In this document: positions 53,470-62,982 of the stretch, one piece after another | Numbering within the stretch: position 1 is the first letter of the stretch | Layout of the letters: each line of letters opens with the position of its first letter | NCBI RefSeq assembly: GCF_900177515.1 | Contig: NZ_FXAK01000007.1 | Span: 1,720,501 to 1,784,500, forward strand | Direction: 5' to 3' | Source of the DNA: Azospirillum oryzae | GTDB lineage: Bacteria; Pseudomonadota; Alphaproteobacteria; Azospirillales; Azospirillaceae | DNA length: 64,000 bases | Notes under the pieces: model-generated | Database searches by the model: none | The model's input: only the letters and a program-made list of their open reading frames with translations | What the model was told of the DNA's origin: nothing | Made by a program: the position numbers and the translations under genes

Positions 53470-53793
53470 TCCGGCGCACCGGCCGGGACTCGGCAGCCCC
53501 TCGACATCCCGCTCTCTGGGACTGACGAGTCCCGACCGGTGCATTCGACATTGTTCATTGCGTTCCCGGAATGATCACTTCAAGTTTTCGGCAACGATAA
53601 TTTCCGCGAAGACAGTCAGAAGGCGAGGCATCGCAGGGTCGTTGGCATTTGCGGAACAGATGTCACAAATTGTCGCGTTTTGTTAGGCCGAAGGTCATCG
53701 GCAACAGACTCTCTTCTAACCTATGGCGATATTGGTTACTCTCGGTCACATTCATCCTGAAACTCTCTAAACTTTGATGCAATTTGTAACCTC
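53470..53793. other. Intergenic region between the acyltransferase and EAL genes
   Basis: These 324 bp hold a long inverted repeat at the left end (53476-53542) and AT-richer DNA near 53550-53790, which should contain the EAL gene promoter. No gene is supported. Confidence 0.55.
53476..53542 (+). terminator. Long inverted repeat after the acyltransferase gene, possible terminator
   Basis: GCACCGGCCGGGACTCG (53476-53492) pairs with CGAGTCCCGACCGGTGC (53526-53542) in 16 of 17 positions, around a 33-nt loop. No T tract follows, so a factor-independent terminator is not certain. Confidence 0.45.
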
Positions 53794-55551
53794 ATGACGA
53801 TGCCCTTGGCGCAGGACAGTGCGGGACGCCCCGCCGCGGTGATGGCTCCGATCGTCGGGCCGGTCGTGACGCCGGCAGCCGGTTCGGCGGCGCCGCGCCG
53901 TCCGTCGTCAAGCCGCGACCGCGACCGCTTCGTCGGGTTCGCCTTCGCCGCCGCCGATCTGCTGATCGAGACGGACGCCCAGGGCAACATCCTGTTTTCC
54001 GCCGGGGCGCGCTGCCGCCTGACCAAGGGCGAGGTCGGCGGGCTGGTCGGCACGAACCTGATGGAGGTGGTGGCCCCCGGCGATCGCAAATACGTCCATG
54101 TCCTGTTCGAACGCATCCGGGAAAAGGCGCGGATCAAGCCGTCGCGCGTTCTGTTCCAGGCCTTCGACGGGCAGCAGTTCCCAGCCCTGCTGGGCGGGTG
54201 CCGGCTCGATTCCTGTCCGGGGTCACTGTTCCTGACCGTGCTGCTGACCGCACCACCACGCCACGGCGCCGCCGCCGCAGCGCAGGGCGAGTTGCTGGAC
54301 CAGACCGGCTTCGCCGGTATCCTGGAGGAGCGGATCCTCGCCGCCCGTGAGAAGGGGCTGGACCAGGGGCTGACCCTGCTGCTGGTCGAAGGGCTGCAGT
54401 CAATGGTGGAGGCCATGCCGGAAGGGGCCGCGGTGGAAGTGCGCGAGGGCATCGACGCCTATCTGCGCGGCATCTCCGCCGACGGCGACAGCGCCGGGCA
54501 ATTGACCGGCGACCGCTATGGCATCGTCCATGCCGCGGACATCGACGGGAACGAGGTGCAGAGCCACATCGCCCAGATCATCGAGGCGGCGGGCGGCGCC
54601 CTGCCCGGCGGCATCCGCTCCTGGACGCTGGATATGGCCGACGACCGGCTGGACGCGGCCGATGCGGCCCGCGCGCTGGTCTATACTGTGCAGGCCTTCG
54701 CCTCGGCGCAAGGCGGGGAGTTCACCATCTCCAGCCTGGAGGATGGCGCCAACCGGCTGATGGCCGGCGCAGTGGAGCGGATCGGCCAGCTGCGCGCGAC
54801 CATCGACAACCGCGACTTCATCGTCGTCTACCAGCCGATCGTCGACATCGGCACCGGCGCCGTCCACCATCTGGAGGCGCTGACCCGTGTCGACGGGATG
54901 AGTTCGCCGGCCGACTTCATCACCTTCGCCGAGGATGTCGGGCTGATCTACGACTTCGACCTGCTGCTGACCCGCACCGTGCTGGACACGCTGCAGGAGT
55001 TCCGCAAGGAGCCGAAGTTGCCGGATGTGGCGATCAACCTGTCGGCCAAGACGCTGATGAGCCCGATCTTCCTCAAGCAGTTCCAGTCGGTCGTCGCCCC
55101 CTATGGCGATCTGGCCGCGAAGCTGCTGATCGAGGTGACGGAAACCGTCGTCGTCACCGACATCGCCAAGCTGAACGAGGTGCTGCAGAAGCTGCGCGGA
55201 TGCGGGTTCCGCATCTGCCTGGACGATGTCGGCGCCGGTTCGACCAGCTTCCAGTCGCTCTACGGCATCCAGGCCGATTACGCCAAGATCGACGGCAGTT
55301 TCGTCCGTGGCGCCGTCGGCAATCCGCGCGACATGGCCATGCTGCGGTCGATGGTCGACGTCTGCCGCCAGCTGGGGCTGGACCTGATCGGCGAGCAGGT
55401 GGAGGAGACCGTGCACGCCGACCTGCTGAGCGGGCTGGGGGTGTCGCTGGCCCAGGGTTTCCTGTTCAGCCGGCCGTCGCGAGACTTCGCCTATTTCGCC
55501 AAGGACTGGTCGAAGGTGCGCAGCGGCGGCAAGGTGCTGCTGAAGGGCTGA
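53794..55551 (+). CDS. EAL-domain protein, probable c-di-GMP phosphodiesterase
   Basis: Of 585 residues, the C-terminal 240 form an EAL domain that hydrolyses c-di-GMP. The hallmark EAL is present in VHHLEALTRV. The other metal and catalytic residues also appear intact: Asn in VAINLSAKTL, Glu in LLIEVTETV, Asp pair in CLDDVGAG, Lys in YAKIDGSFV and Glu in LIGEQVEE. A PAS-like N-terminal domain (about 45-150) precedes a region (about 165-330) that resembles a degenerate GGDEF domain, with TGDRYGIVHA in the signature place. It is cytosolic. The start ATG at 53794 has no clear ribosome site. Confidence 0.88.
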   Translation: MTMPLAQDSAGRPAAVMAPIVGPVVTPAAGSAAPRRPSSSRDRDRFVGFAFAAADLLIETDAQGNILFSAGARCRLTKGEVGGLVGTNLMEVVAPGDRKYVHVLFERIREKARIKPSRVLFQAFDGQQFPALLGGCRLDSCPGSLFLTVLLTAPPRHGAAAAAQGELLDQTGFAGILEERILAAREKGLDQGLTLLLVEGLQSMVEAMPEGAAVEVREGIDAYLRGISADGDSAGQLTGDRYGIVHAADIDGNEVQSHIAQIIEAAGGALPGGIRSWTLDMADDRLDAADAARALVYTVQAFASAQGGEFTISSLEDGANRLMAGAVERIGQLRATIDNRDFIVVYQPIVDIGTGAVHHLEALTRVDGMSSPADFITFAEDVGLIYDFDLLLTRTVLDTLQEFRKEPKLPDVAINLSAKTLMSPIFLKQFQSVVAPYGDLAAKLLIEVTETVVVTDIAKLNEVLQKLRGCGFRICLDDVGAGSTSFQSLYGIQADYAKIDGSFVRGAVGNPRDMAMLRSMVDVCRQLGLDLIGEQVEETVHADLLSGLGVSLAQGFLFSRPSRDFAYFAKDWSKVRSGGKVLLKG

Positions 55552-55566
55552 GCCGGAACCGCCGTA

Positions 55567-55776
55567 TCAGCCCAGCGCCGGGGCGGCACCGAAGGCACCC
55601 ATCCCCTCGATGCTGTGGACCTGCTCCAGCCGGTGGCGGGCGGCGTCCAGCAATTGCCGGTTATGGGCCAGCGCGTGTGAGCCCGCACAACCGTCGCGCA
55701 GGTGCATGCGACGCAGCAGCGCTTCGGCCTGATCCAGGGTTTCCATGATGCTCAGTGCGGTATCGGCGTCCATCAT
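55567..55776 (-). CDS. Small hypothetical protein
   Basis: This 69-residue frame begins with MMDADTALSIMETLDQAEAL and is predicted helical, with one Cys and a His-rich middle. AGAGG lies 3 nt upstream of the ATG. Family not recognised. It is convergent with the EAL gene, 15 bp from its stop. Confidence 0.5.
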   Translation of the reverse strand: MMDADTALSIMETLDQAEALLRRMHLRDGCAGSHALAHNRQLLDAARHRLEQVHSIEGMGAFGAAPALG

Positions 55777-55911
55777 CGCCCTCTTATCCTCTGCGTCGCG
55801 CGGGAAGTTCGTCGCGCCGTCTTCTGATGCACCGACCTTAGACGCCGAAACTCGCCGTCAGGTAGAGGATATTTGGTCGCACGCGCGGAAAACTTGGTAG
55901 CTTTTTAAATG

Positions 55912-56634
55912 TTATTTCATCTTGGTTGAATCGTTTCTCTCCAGCCATTGGGTCTGCACGCGGATGACCTTCTCCGTGGCGGAAAATGCCTGACGGCGGG
56001 TAAGAACCAGAACGACACCACTGGAGGCCAGGATCAGGGGAATCGGTCCGATGACCCAGACCAGCGCCGCCAGCGCGAAGTAATAGGCGCGGATCCCGCC
56101 GTTCAGTGCGGTAATGGCCAGTGTCAGTGCCTCGCCGATGGTCCGGGCGATTTCCTTGCGGTCGTCCTGCGGCACCGGCGGCATCGGCGCCGAGCCGATC
56201 AGGGCACAGCAGTAATTGTACTGGCGCAGCGCCCAGGTGAACTTGAAGAAGCCGAAGGTGAAGATCACCACCATCAGCAGCATCTTGATCTCGAACAGCT
56301 GCGGCGAGGTCTGAACGGCGAAGGACAGGTTGGAGATGAACTGCTGCGCCCGCTCCGCCGCGCCGAAGGACCCGATCAGACCGGCCAGCACCAGCATGTT
56401 GGTGGAGGCGAAGAAGGTGCAGCTGTGCATGGTGTGGCCGAACAGCTGCGAATCGAGGATGCGGTTGTCGCGCTCCAGCATGCGCTCGATCCAGTAGCGG
56501 CGCACGATCCGCAGATGCTGGTTCAGCACGTTGCGGCCGGTCAGCAGATGGTCCTGGGTGATGGTGAAGCCGACCCAGGAGCCGACGAACCAGACGAAGG
56601 CGACGATATCGAGCGTGGTGAGGTCGGGCGGCAT
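55912..56634 (-). CDS. DUF599 family membrane protein
   Basis: This 240-residue integral membrane protein of unknown function has four or so membrane helices (LDIVAFVWFVGSWVGFTI, the NMLVLAGLIGSF stretch, MLLMVVIFTFGFFKFTWA and AYYFALAALVWVIGPI). RRYWIERMLERDNRILDSQ and the RQYNYCCALIG stretch are typical of DUF599. The C-terminal tail is cytoplasmic and charged. It is probably transcribed alone. Confidence 0.88.
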   Translation of the reverse strand: MPPDLTTLDIVAFVWFVGSWVGFTITQDHLLTGRNVLNQHLRIVRRYWIERMLERDNRILDSQLFGHTMHSCTFFASTNMLVLAGLIGSFGAAERAQQFISNLSFAVQTSPQLFEIKMLLMVVIFTFGFFKFTWALRQYNYCCALIGSAPMPPVPQDDRKEIARTIGEALTLAITALNGGIRAYYFALAALVWVIGPIPLILASSGVVLVLTRRQAFSATEKVIRVQTQWLERNDSTKMK

Positions 56635-56723
56635 GGCGGCGGGGTCTCAGCGGGAGGCGGACGGCCAGCAAGCGTGTACGCCGGCAGCATCCGCCTGTCC
56701 ATTGCGGCCATCCGCGGGAGCGA

Positions 56724-56930
56724 TCACTCCCCGCGTCCCTGCACCGCCTTCAGCACGTAGACTCGGATGGCGCTGGAGAGATTGCCGCTGCGGCTCTGGT
56801 CGATCTCCTCGATCAGGGCGTTCACCGACAGACCGCGGGACTGCGCCACCGATTTCAGGGCGTCCCAGAACTCTTCCTCTAGGGAGACGCTGGTAGGATG
56901 GCCGGCGATCAGAACCGAACGCTTCTTCAT
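56724..56930 (-). CDS. Ribbon-helix-helix domain protein (RHH_4 type)
   Basis: This 68-residue DNA-binding-like protein has the opening RSVLIAGHPTSVSLEEEFWD and LKSVAQSRGLSVNALIEEID, then SGNLSSAIRVYVLKAVQ, the RHH_4 pattern. It probably forms a dimer binding DNA, target unknown. It lies 89 bp after fumC on the same strand, as in many alphaproteobacteria. The ATG at 56930 matches the family start. Confidence 0.87.
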   Translation of the reverse strand: MKKRSVLIAGHPTSVSLEEEFWDALKSVAQSRGLSVNALIEEIDQSRSGNLSSAIRVYVLKAVQGRGE

Positions 56931-57019
56931 GGTCACGCACGCATCGCAGTGGGGGATGGGGGTGGTCAGAGGAAGGCCGGAACGGCCGCGAACGACACAC
57001 CCCCACCCTAACCCCAAGC

Positions 57020-58411
57020 TTAGCCTGGACCAACCATCCGTTCGGGTCGAACCCATTGATCGAATTGCTCATCCGTCAGGAGTCCGAGTTCCCGCCCGGC
57101 CTCCTTTAGACTTGTCCCTTCCTTGTGGGCCTTCTTGGCGATCTTCGCCGCATTGTCATAGCCGATGTGGGGGTTGAGCGCCGTCACCAGCATCAGACTG
57201 TCCGACACCAGCTTGGCGATGCGGTCACGGTTGGCCTCGATTCCCACCACGCAATTGTCGGTGAAGCTGTTCGCGGCGTCGGTCAGCAGGCGGATCGACT
57301 GCAGGACGTTGAAGGCGATCACCGGCTTGAACACGTTCAGTTCGAAATGGCCGGTGGCGCCGGCGATCGTCACCGTGGTGTGATTGCCCATCACCTGGGC
57401 GCAGACCATCGTCATCGCCTCCGACTGCGTCGGATTGACCTTGCCGGGCATGATGGAGGAGCCCGGCTCGTTTTCCGGCAGCGACAGCTCGCCGATGCCC
57501 GACCGCGGGCCGGAGCCCAAGAGGCGGATGTCGTTGGCGATCTTCATCAGCGACACCGCCAGCGTGTTCAGATGGCCATGCATGTCGACCAGCGAGTCAT
57601 GGGTCGCCAGGGCCTCGAACTTGTTCTCCGCGGTGACGAAGGGAAGGCCGGTGAAGGCCGCCACCTCCTCCGCGAAGGCCTCGGCGAAGCCCGGCTTGGC
57701 GTTCAGGCCTGTGCCGACCGCCGTGCCGCCCTGCGCCAGCCGGTAGAGCTGCGGCAGCGCGCCCTTCACCCGCGCGATGCCGTAGGAGACCTGCGCGGCA
57801 TAACCGGAGAACTCCTGCCCCAGCGTCAGCGGCGTCGCGTCCTGCAGATGGGTGCGGCCGATCTTGACGATGTCCCCAAAGGCGTCGGCCTTGGCGTCCA
57901 GCGCGCTGCGGAGATGCTCCAGCGCCGGGATCAGGCTGCGCACGATCTCGTCGGCGGCCGCGATGTGCATGGCGGTGGGGAAGCTGTCGTTCGACGACTG
58001 CCCCATGTTGACATGGTCGTTGGGGTGGATCGGCGTCTTCGACCCCATGCTGCCGCCCAGCTTCTCGATGGCGCGGTTGGCGATCACCTCATTGGCGTTC
58101 ATGTTGGACTGGGTGCCGGAGCCGGTCTGCCAGACCACCAGCGGGAAATGGTCGGCCAGCCGGCCGTCGATCACCTCGTCGGCCGCCTCCATGATCGCGA
58201 CGCCGAGCTTCGGGTCGAGCACGCCCAGCTTCAGGTTGGCGGCGGCGGATGCCCGCTTCTGGATGCCCAGCGCACGCACCAGCGGGGCCGGCATGCGCTC
58301 CCCGCCGATGCGGAAATTCTGGAGCGAGCGCTGGGTCTGCGCGCCCCAGTAACGGTCGGCCGGAACGTCTATGGGGCCGAAGCTGTCGGTTTCGGTGCGG
58401 ACACCGCTCAT
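57020..58411 (-). CDS. fumC: Class II fumarate hydratase
   Basis: FumC interconverts fumarate and malate in the citric acid cycle without an iron-sulfur cluster. The 463-residue product has the fumarase/aspartase signature [12 protein letters not shown] near residue 315-325 and [12 protein letters not shown] near 96-107, with the C-terminal [15 protein letters not shown]. Length is normal. GGAAAGG lies 7 nt upstream of the ATG. A GC-rich dyad (GGGGCGGG at 58450 with CCCGCCCC ending at 58476) lies in its upstream region. Confidence 0.97.
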   Translation of the reverse strand: MSGVRTETDSFGPIDVPADRYWGAQTQRSLQNFRIGGERMPAPLVRALGIQKRASAAANLKLGVLDPKLGVAIMEAADEVIDGRLADHFPLVVWQTGSGTQSNMNANEVIANRAIEKLGGSMGSKTPIHPNDHVNMGQSSNDSFPTAMHIAAADEIVRSLIPALEHLRSALDAKADAFGDIVKIGRTHLQDATPLTLGQEFSGYAAQVSYGIARVKGALPQLYRLAQGGTAVGTGLNAKPGFAEAFAEEVAAFTGLPFVTAENKFEALATHDSLVDMHGHLNTLAVSLMKIANDIRLLGSGPRSGIGELSLPENEPGSSIMPGKVNPTQSEAMTMVCAQVMGNHTTVTIAGATGHFELNVFKPVIAFNVLQSIRLLTDAANSFTDNCVVGIEANRDRIAKLVSDSLMLVTALNPHIGYDNAAKIAKKAHKEGTSLKEAGRELGLLTDEQFDQWVRPERMVGPG

Positions 58412-58703
58412 GGTCGGACCTTTCCTGATCGCCGCTTTTGGTCACGGATGGGGCGGGTTGCAAATGCTCCCGCCCCGCCTGATCTTTGCGGTGAAGGTGC
58501 CGACGGCAAGGGGGCCTCTGGAGGGGCCGTTTGAGGCGGAACAAGCGGAAGCTTGGGCGACTCGGCAGGAATCCTCACTTCACCCCCGAATTTGTTCTTG
58601 TTGCGTTCGCGGTTCTTCCGTACCTTTTCCCAGTGACCGGTTGAATCGTCGTGAGGCCGGCGATCATCGGCAGCGATAGGGCGACAGTGACAGGGGGAAC
58701 AGA

Positions 58704-58952
58704 ATGGACGATCTGGCACACGACCATATCCGCGCCTTCATTGCCCGGACGCGCGTTTCGGAGATGAAAAGCCGCGGCTGGCGCGTTCTCGGCCCGGGAG
58801 AGGAAGGATCCGTCCTGATGGAAGGCCCGATGCTGGCCGGGCGGGCCGCGGTGATGGATGCGCCCATCGGCGGAATCTTCGACGATCTGGTCGCCCGCGC
58901 ATTGGAACGCGCAGACGCCCGGGATCGCATGACGGCCCGCCGCGCCGCCTGA
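58704..58952 (+). CDS. Small hypothetical protein
   Basis: This 82-residue product begins DDLAHDHIRAFIARTRVSE and contains WRVLGPGEEGSVLMEGPM. It is acidic and has no predicted signal or membrane helix. The AGGGGG ribosome site 6 nt before the ATG strongly supports it being translated. Family not recognised. It is divergent from fumC. Confidence 0.65.
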   Translation: MDDLAHDHIRAFIARTRVSEMKSRGWRVLGPGEEGSVLMEGPMLAGRAAVMDAPIGGIFDDLVARALERADARDRMTARRAA

Positions 58953-59312
58953 CCCCGTGCAACCGCCGGCATTTCAAGGGGGCCGCGATCTCAAACGGGG
59001 TTGGAGGGACTGCACCCTTTGGTAGTCCCTCCCTCCAAATCCCTCAGGTGCTCTGAGCAACCTGACATAACGGTGCGTGTTGTCATAGTGCATGACACCC
59101 GCCGGGACATCCGACAGTGACCCATTGCAGCAGGGTATCGAGCGTCCCAAGAGACGTTCGGGGTAACTCCTCTTGGTAGTCATAGGCGACGCGACCATAG
59201 ATCGGAAGTACCCCCGAAGATACCACCTGCCGCATAGTCCCGTTAGGAAGTCTTTAACTGGCCCGATGGCTCAATAAGGTCATCGGGAACGCTCAGGCCA
59301 AGGGAGATTTAC
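58953..59312. other. Intergenic region with two hairpins
   Basis: These 360 bp contain the dyad GGAGGGACT/AGTCCCTCC (59003-59032) after the small gene, and the dyad CCCGATG/CATCGGG (59262-59287) 25 nt before the next gene. The DNA between 59040 and 59260 is AT-richer than the flanks, and the next gene's promoter should lie there. No gene is supported. Confidence 0.55.
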
Positions 59313-59528
59313 ATGATCAGCGCCGTCAACTCCAAGAAGATCAACGCCTCTTCCGCGGCCCATATCGCGCTTCTCGATCAGTTCATTCGACTGACCCAAG
59401 ACACCATCGTCGAGCAGGACGACGCCTTCATTCGCGACAGCCTGGTCGATCTTCTGGCCAATCTGCGCACCGAGCGCGCCGACTATGCCGAGATCATCGG
59501 CGCGTCCGCGTTGAACCGCGCCGCCTGA
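59313..59528 (+). CDS. Small hypothetical protein
   Basis: This 71-residue helical protein starts ISAVNSKKINASSAAHIALL and contains LVDLLANLRTERADYAEIIG. AAGGGAG lies 6 nt upstream of the ATG. No signal peptide or membrane helix is seen, and the family is not recognised. A hairpin in the leader precedes the ribosome site. It is convergent with a GNAT gene 9 bp away. Confidence 0.65.
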   Translation: MISAVNSKKINASSAAHIALLDQFIRLTQDTIVEQDDAFIRDSLVDLLANLRTERADYAEIIGASALNRAA

Positions 59529-59537
59529 TCCCACGCC

Positions 59538-60035
59538 TTACGCCTCCTCGGCCGTCCCCTCGGCCGCGAGAGTGGCCAGCGCTTCGCCGGTCAGGCGGTA
59601 GGGAAGCCATTCCTTCATCTGGCGGAAGCCGATCCGGTCGTAGAATCCCCGCGCCGGGTTCCAATCCAGCACACTGAGGTCGACACGACGGTAGCCGCGC
59701 TCCACCGCGCGCTGCGCCACCGCGGCCAGCAGCTTGCGGCCGACGCCGTAGCGCCGCGCGTCGGGGGTGACGTAGAGATCCTCGACATACAGGCCGGGCC
59801 GCCCCTCCCAGGTCGAGAAGTTGCGGAAGGTCAGGGCGAAGCCGACCGGCGCGCCGTCCAGTTCGGCGATCAGCGCCTCGAACACCGGCTGCGGCCCCCA
59901 GCCGTCGCGGCGGAAATCCTCCTCGGTCGCCTTGACCGCGTCGGCCTCGCGCTCGAACTCCGCCAGTTCGCGGACGAAGCGCAGGATGGTGGTGCAATCC
60001 TCCTCGACGGCGGGGCGGATGGTGACGGTCGGCAT
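59538..60035 (-). CDS. GNAT-family N-acetyltransferase (diamine acetyltransferase-like)
   Basis: This 165-residue GNAT enzyme resembles spermidine/spermine N1-acetyltransferases. It begins VTIRPAVEEDCTTILRFVRE and has FALTFRNFSTWEGRPGLYVE, the SSAT-type strand, then DARRYGVGRKLLAAVAQRAV for acetyl-CoA binding and DWNPARGFYDRIGFRQM. The natural substrate may be a diamine or a thialysine-like compound; this is inferred from family only. Confidence 0.88.
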   Translation of the reverse strand: MPTVTIRPAVEEDCTTILRFVRELAEFEREADAVKATEEDFRRDGWGPQPVFEALIAELDGAPVGFALTFRNFSTWEGRPGLYVEDLYVTPDARRYGVGRKLLAAVAQRAVERGYRRVDLSVLDWNPARGFYDRIGFRQMKEWLPYRLTGEALATLAAEGTAEEA

Positions 60036-60128
60036 CGGCGGCAGGCTCCCTGATTTGGCGCAAACGAAACGGGGAGCGGACCATAGCCCGCTCCCCGCTC
60101 CTGTGCATCCCTGTCGAACAGGATGCCG

Positions 60129-61196
60129 TCAGTCGTCGCCGCCACCCTTCAGGTCGAGGATGCCGCGCAGTTCCTGCACGCGGCGCTCGGCGCTGTGTTC
60201 GGCGAGCACCCGCTTGCGCGCACGGCGGCCGAGATCGGTCAGGTGGTTGCGCGGCAGCATCATCGCGGTGGTGACGTCGTCGGTCTGGGCGGCCACCAGA
60301 ATCTCGCGGCCGGGCTCGAAGAAGCTGTCCAACCCCTCCCATTGGTCGGCGACGATGGCAGAGCCGCAGGCGGCGGCGAGGAACAGCCGGTCGGACGGAC
60401 ACCAGCCGATCCTGCGCTCGTCGTCGCGGGCCAGCGTCAGCGCCAGACTGGCCGAAGCCAGCACGTCGGCATGCTGCGCCGGGTCGAGGTCGGGGAAGGT
60501 CAGGATGTTGGAGGCCCGCGGCACGCCGTCCGGCAGATCGGCGCCGACCAGAACGAAGCGGCGGCGGGTCAGTCGCTGGGCCGGGTTGATGAAGAAGTTG
60601 TCCAGCCCCTCGCGGATGCCGTCCGGCCCGCCGACGATGCAGCAGAGGTCGCCCAGATACTCCCGCTTGAAGTCGCCGGGCTTGTCCGCCTCCGGCACGA
60701 TCCAGGGATAGAGCGGGGCCACCGACTCCGCCCCGGCCTTGGCGCGGTAGCGGTCCAGCGCCGGCCCGCCGCAGGACGCGAGCACCATGTCGAAGCCGCC
60801 CAGCCCGTCGGCCGGCAGATGGGCCACGCTCTCCCCCGCTTCCAGCGCGGTCAGGCTGACCGCGGCTTCGGGATCGTAGAGCGCGCGGCGCGGCGCCTTG
60901 GAATTGCGGACGAGGTCGGCGGCAGCGCGGGCGTCGGGCCCCTGCGCCACCACCAGGGCCACGCCGGCATCGTCGGCCTGCGCCGCCGACTCCGCCGCGA
61001 CATCGTCCCAGGCGTCGTAGGACAACACGTCGCCGCCGGGGATCGTCCAGGGCGTCGGCGCATCCGGGCCGCGGCGTTCGACCGCGACGACCCGATGGCC
61101 GCGGATCGCCAGCGCCTGGATCAGCGCACGCCAGCGCGATCTATGCCCGCCATCATGGCGATACCCGTTGGTCAAGCCGAAGATCACGATTTTCAT
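60129..61196 (-). CDS. CgeB-like glycosyltransferase family protein
   Basis: This 355-residue protein has the glycosyltransferase-B opening MKIVIFGLTNGYRHDGGHRS, a middle AGAESVAPLYPWIVPEADKP and a C-terminal half with LFLAAACGSAIVADQWEGLD and FFEPGREILVA, as in CgeB/DUF3880-type spore-maturation glycosyltransferases. The sugar and acceptor are unknown. The ATG at 61196 matches the fold start. The frame continues upstream to 61415 without homology. Confidence 0.85.
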   Translation of the reverse strand: MKIVIFGLTNGYRHDGGHRSRWRALIQALAIRGHRVVAVERRGPDAPTPWTIPGGDVLSYDAWDDVAAESAAQADDAGVALVVAQGPDARAAADLVRNSKAPRRALYDPEAAVSLTALEAGESVAHLPADGLGGFDMVLASCGGPALDRYRAKAGAESVAPLYPWIVPEADKPGDFKREYLGDLCCIVGGPDGIREGLDNFFINPAQRLTRRRFVLVGADLPDGVPRASNILTFPDLDPAQHADVLASASLALTLARDDERRIGWCPSDRLFLAAACGSAIVADQWEGLDSFFEPGREILVAAQTDDVTTAMMLPRNHLTDLGRRARKRVLAEHSAERRVQELRGILDLKGGGDD

Positions 61197-61597
61197 GGCG
61201 ACGGCACCCTTGGCGTTCCGTGACAGAAGGCGGCCTCTTCGTCGAAGCGGCACCCGATCGATGCGGTTTCCGGATCGAAGCGCCTCCAGATCAACGCGAT
61301 TGAGGAAGGCGGTGTTCCGGATTTCGCTCCCGTCCCGGCGGCCTTGTCGGAAACCGCTCTTTCCAGGGTCGGCACCGGAGGGCGGAGACCCGCCGGGCGG
61401 GAGTTGGGATAGCAATGCGCTAAAATTTGATATGGACCGGTTGGCCTGACCTGCAAGCGCATAGGCGCCGCAATCGGGGGGTCAACCCCACCCCCGGCCC
61501 CACCCCAGGACCCGGCCATCTCCATTTGTCGGTTGAGCGGCACGGCCGGGCGCCTTAGGGTCACCCCCCGGTTTCCCCTCCGATCACGGTCGAGCGC
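61197..61597. other. Divergent intergenic region of the glycosyltransferase and mltB-like genes
   Basis: These 401 bp hold no supported gene and should contain both outward promoters. A C-rich stretch lies near 61480-61530. No clear dyad or promoter pair was noticed. Confidence 0.5.
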
Positions 61598-62881
61598 ATG
61601 CGAGTCCCGTTCCGTCATCCCGCCCGCCTCCTTCTCGTCACCCTGCTGATGGCCGGCTGCCAGAGCACCGGCGCGACCGCCCCGGTCGTCTCCGGCAGCG
61701 CAACCAACGGCGCTGCGGTCGCCACCATCCCGGCCCCGGCGGCAGCAGCGCAGCAGTCCGTCTCCTTCGCCGAATGGCTGGCGGCGCTGCGTGCCGAGGC
61801 GCTGAGCCAGGGCATCCGTCCGCAGACCTTCGACCGCGCCTTCCAGCGGGTGAAGCTGTCCGACCGCGTCGTGGAGCTGGATTCGGCACAGCCCGAGTTC
61901 ACCCGGCAAGTGTGGCAGTATTTGGACAGCGCCGTGAATGAAAAGCGCGTCCAGGACGGCCGGCAGAAGCTGCAGGAGCATGCGGCGTTGCTTTCCCGCA
62001 TTACCCGCCGCACCGGCGTGCCGGGGGAGATCCTGGTCGCCTTCTGGGGGGTGGAGTCGGACTTCGGCAAGTCCACCGGCAACTTCTCGGTCATCGACGC
62101 GCTGACGACGCTGGCCTTCGAGGGCCGCCGCGCCGCCTATTTCCGCTCGGAGCTTCTGGCGGCCCTGCGCATCCTCGATTCCGGCGACATCGCGCCGGAG
62201 CGGATGAGCGGCTCCTGGGCCGGGGCGATGGGCCAGACCCAGTTCATGCCGACCGTGTTCCTGCGCAACGCGGTGGACGAGGACGGCGACGGCCACCGCG
62301 ACATCTGGGGCAGCATGCCCGACGTGCTGGCCTCCACCGCCAAGTTCGTGCTCGCCAACGGCTGGCGGCCGGGCGAGCCCTGGGGGCAGGAGGTGCGGCT
62401 GCCCGACGGCTTCCCCTACGATCAGGCGGAACTGGGTGTGACCAAGCCGATGTCGGAATGGCGCCGGCTGGGCGTGCGTCCGCTGGACGGCAGCGAACTG
62501 GACGGCGACGCTCCGGCCTCGGTGCTGGTGCTGGCCGGGCATCGCGGGCCGGCATTCCTGGTGCGCGACAATTTCCGCGCGATCATGCGCTACAACCCGT
62601 CGACCAGCTATTCGCTGGCCGTGGCATTGCTGGCCGACCGCATGACCGGCAAACCCGGCGTCCGCGGCAGCTGGCCGCGCGACGAACAGGCGCTGAGCCG
62701 CGACGAACGCATCGACCTGCAGCAGCGTCTGGCGGCGCTGGGCATGGAACCGGGCGCGGCGGATGGTATCGTCGGGGCGAACACGCGCAACGCGGTGCGG
62801 CGGTTCCAGGCGTCCATCGGGGAAATCCCGGACGGGTTCGCCACCAAGGGTCTGCTGGAGAGGCTGCGGCAGCGGTCTTAA
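61598..62881 (+). CDS. MltB-type lytic murein transglycosylase lipoprotein
   Basis: This periplasmic enzyme cleaves peptidoglycan, releasing 1,6-anhydro products. The 427-residue product has a lipoprotein signal (lipobox MAGC). The SLT_2 domain (about 50-345) carries LVAFWGVESDFGKSTGNFSV with the catalytic Glu, and GSWAGAMGQTQFMPTVF. A peptidoglycan-binding domain (PG_binding_1, about 365-425) follows with LQQRLAALGMEPGAADGIVG and NTRNAVRRFQ. It is longer than E. coli MltB because of the extra binding domain. Two palindromic repeats lie downstream. Confidence 0.92.
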   Translation: MRVPFRHPARLLLVTLLMAGCQSTGATAPVVSGSATNGAAVATIPAPAAAAQQSVSFAEWLAALRAEALSQGIRPQTFDRAFQRVKLSDRVVELDSAQPEFTRQVWQYLDSAVNEKRVQDGRQKLQEHAALLSRITRRTGVPGEILVAFWGVESDFGKSTGNFSVIDALTTLAFEGRRAAYFRSELLAALRILDSGDIAPERMSGSWAGAMGQTQFMPTVFLRNAVDEDGDGHRDIWGSMPDVLASTAKFVLANGWRPGEPWGQEVRLPDGFPYDQAELGVTKPMSEWRRLGVRPLDGSELDGDAPASVLVLAGHRGPAFLVRDNFRAIMRYNPSTSYSLAVALLADRMTGKPGVRGSWPRDEQALSRDERIDLQQRLAALGMEPGAADGIVGANTRNAVRRFQASIGEIPDGFATKGLLERLRQRS

Positions 62882-62913
62882 GGAAGAGGTTTCGTAGCGG
62901 GCCCCCTCCCCAT

Positions 62914-62938
62914 CCCTCCCCCGCTTTGCGGGAGAGGG
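62914..62938. repeat. Palindromic CCCTCCCCCGC repeat (copy 1 of a pair)
   Basis: Arms CCCTCCCCCGC and GCGGGAGAGGG (one mismatch) flank TTT. It lies between the convergent mltB-like and CDF-like genes. Confidence 0.6.
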
Positions 62939-62982
62939 GTAAAATGCTTGTCGGCGTAGTTTGATCGCGAAGCGGCGGAGTT

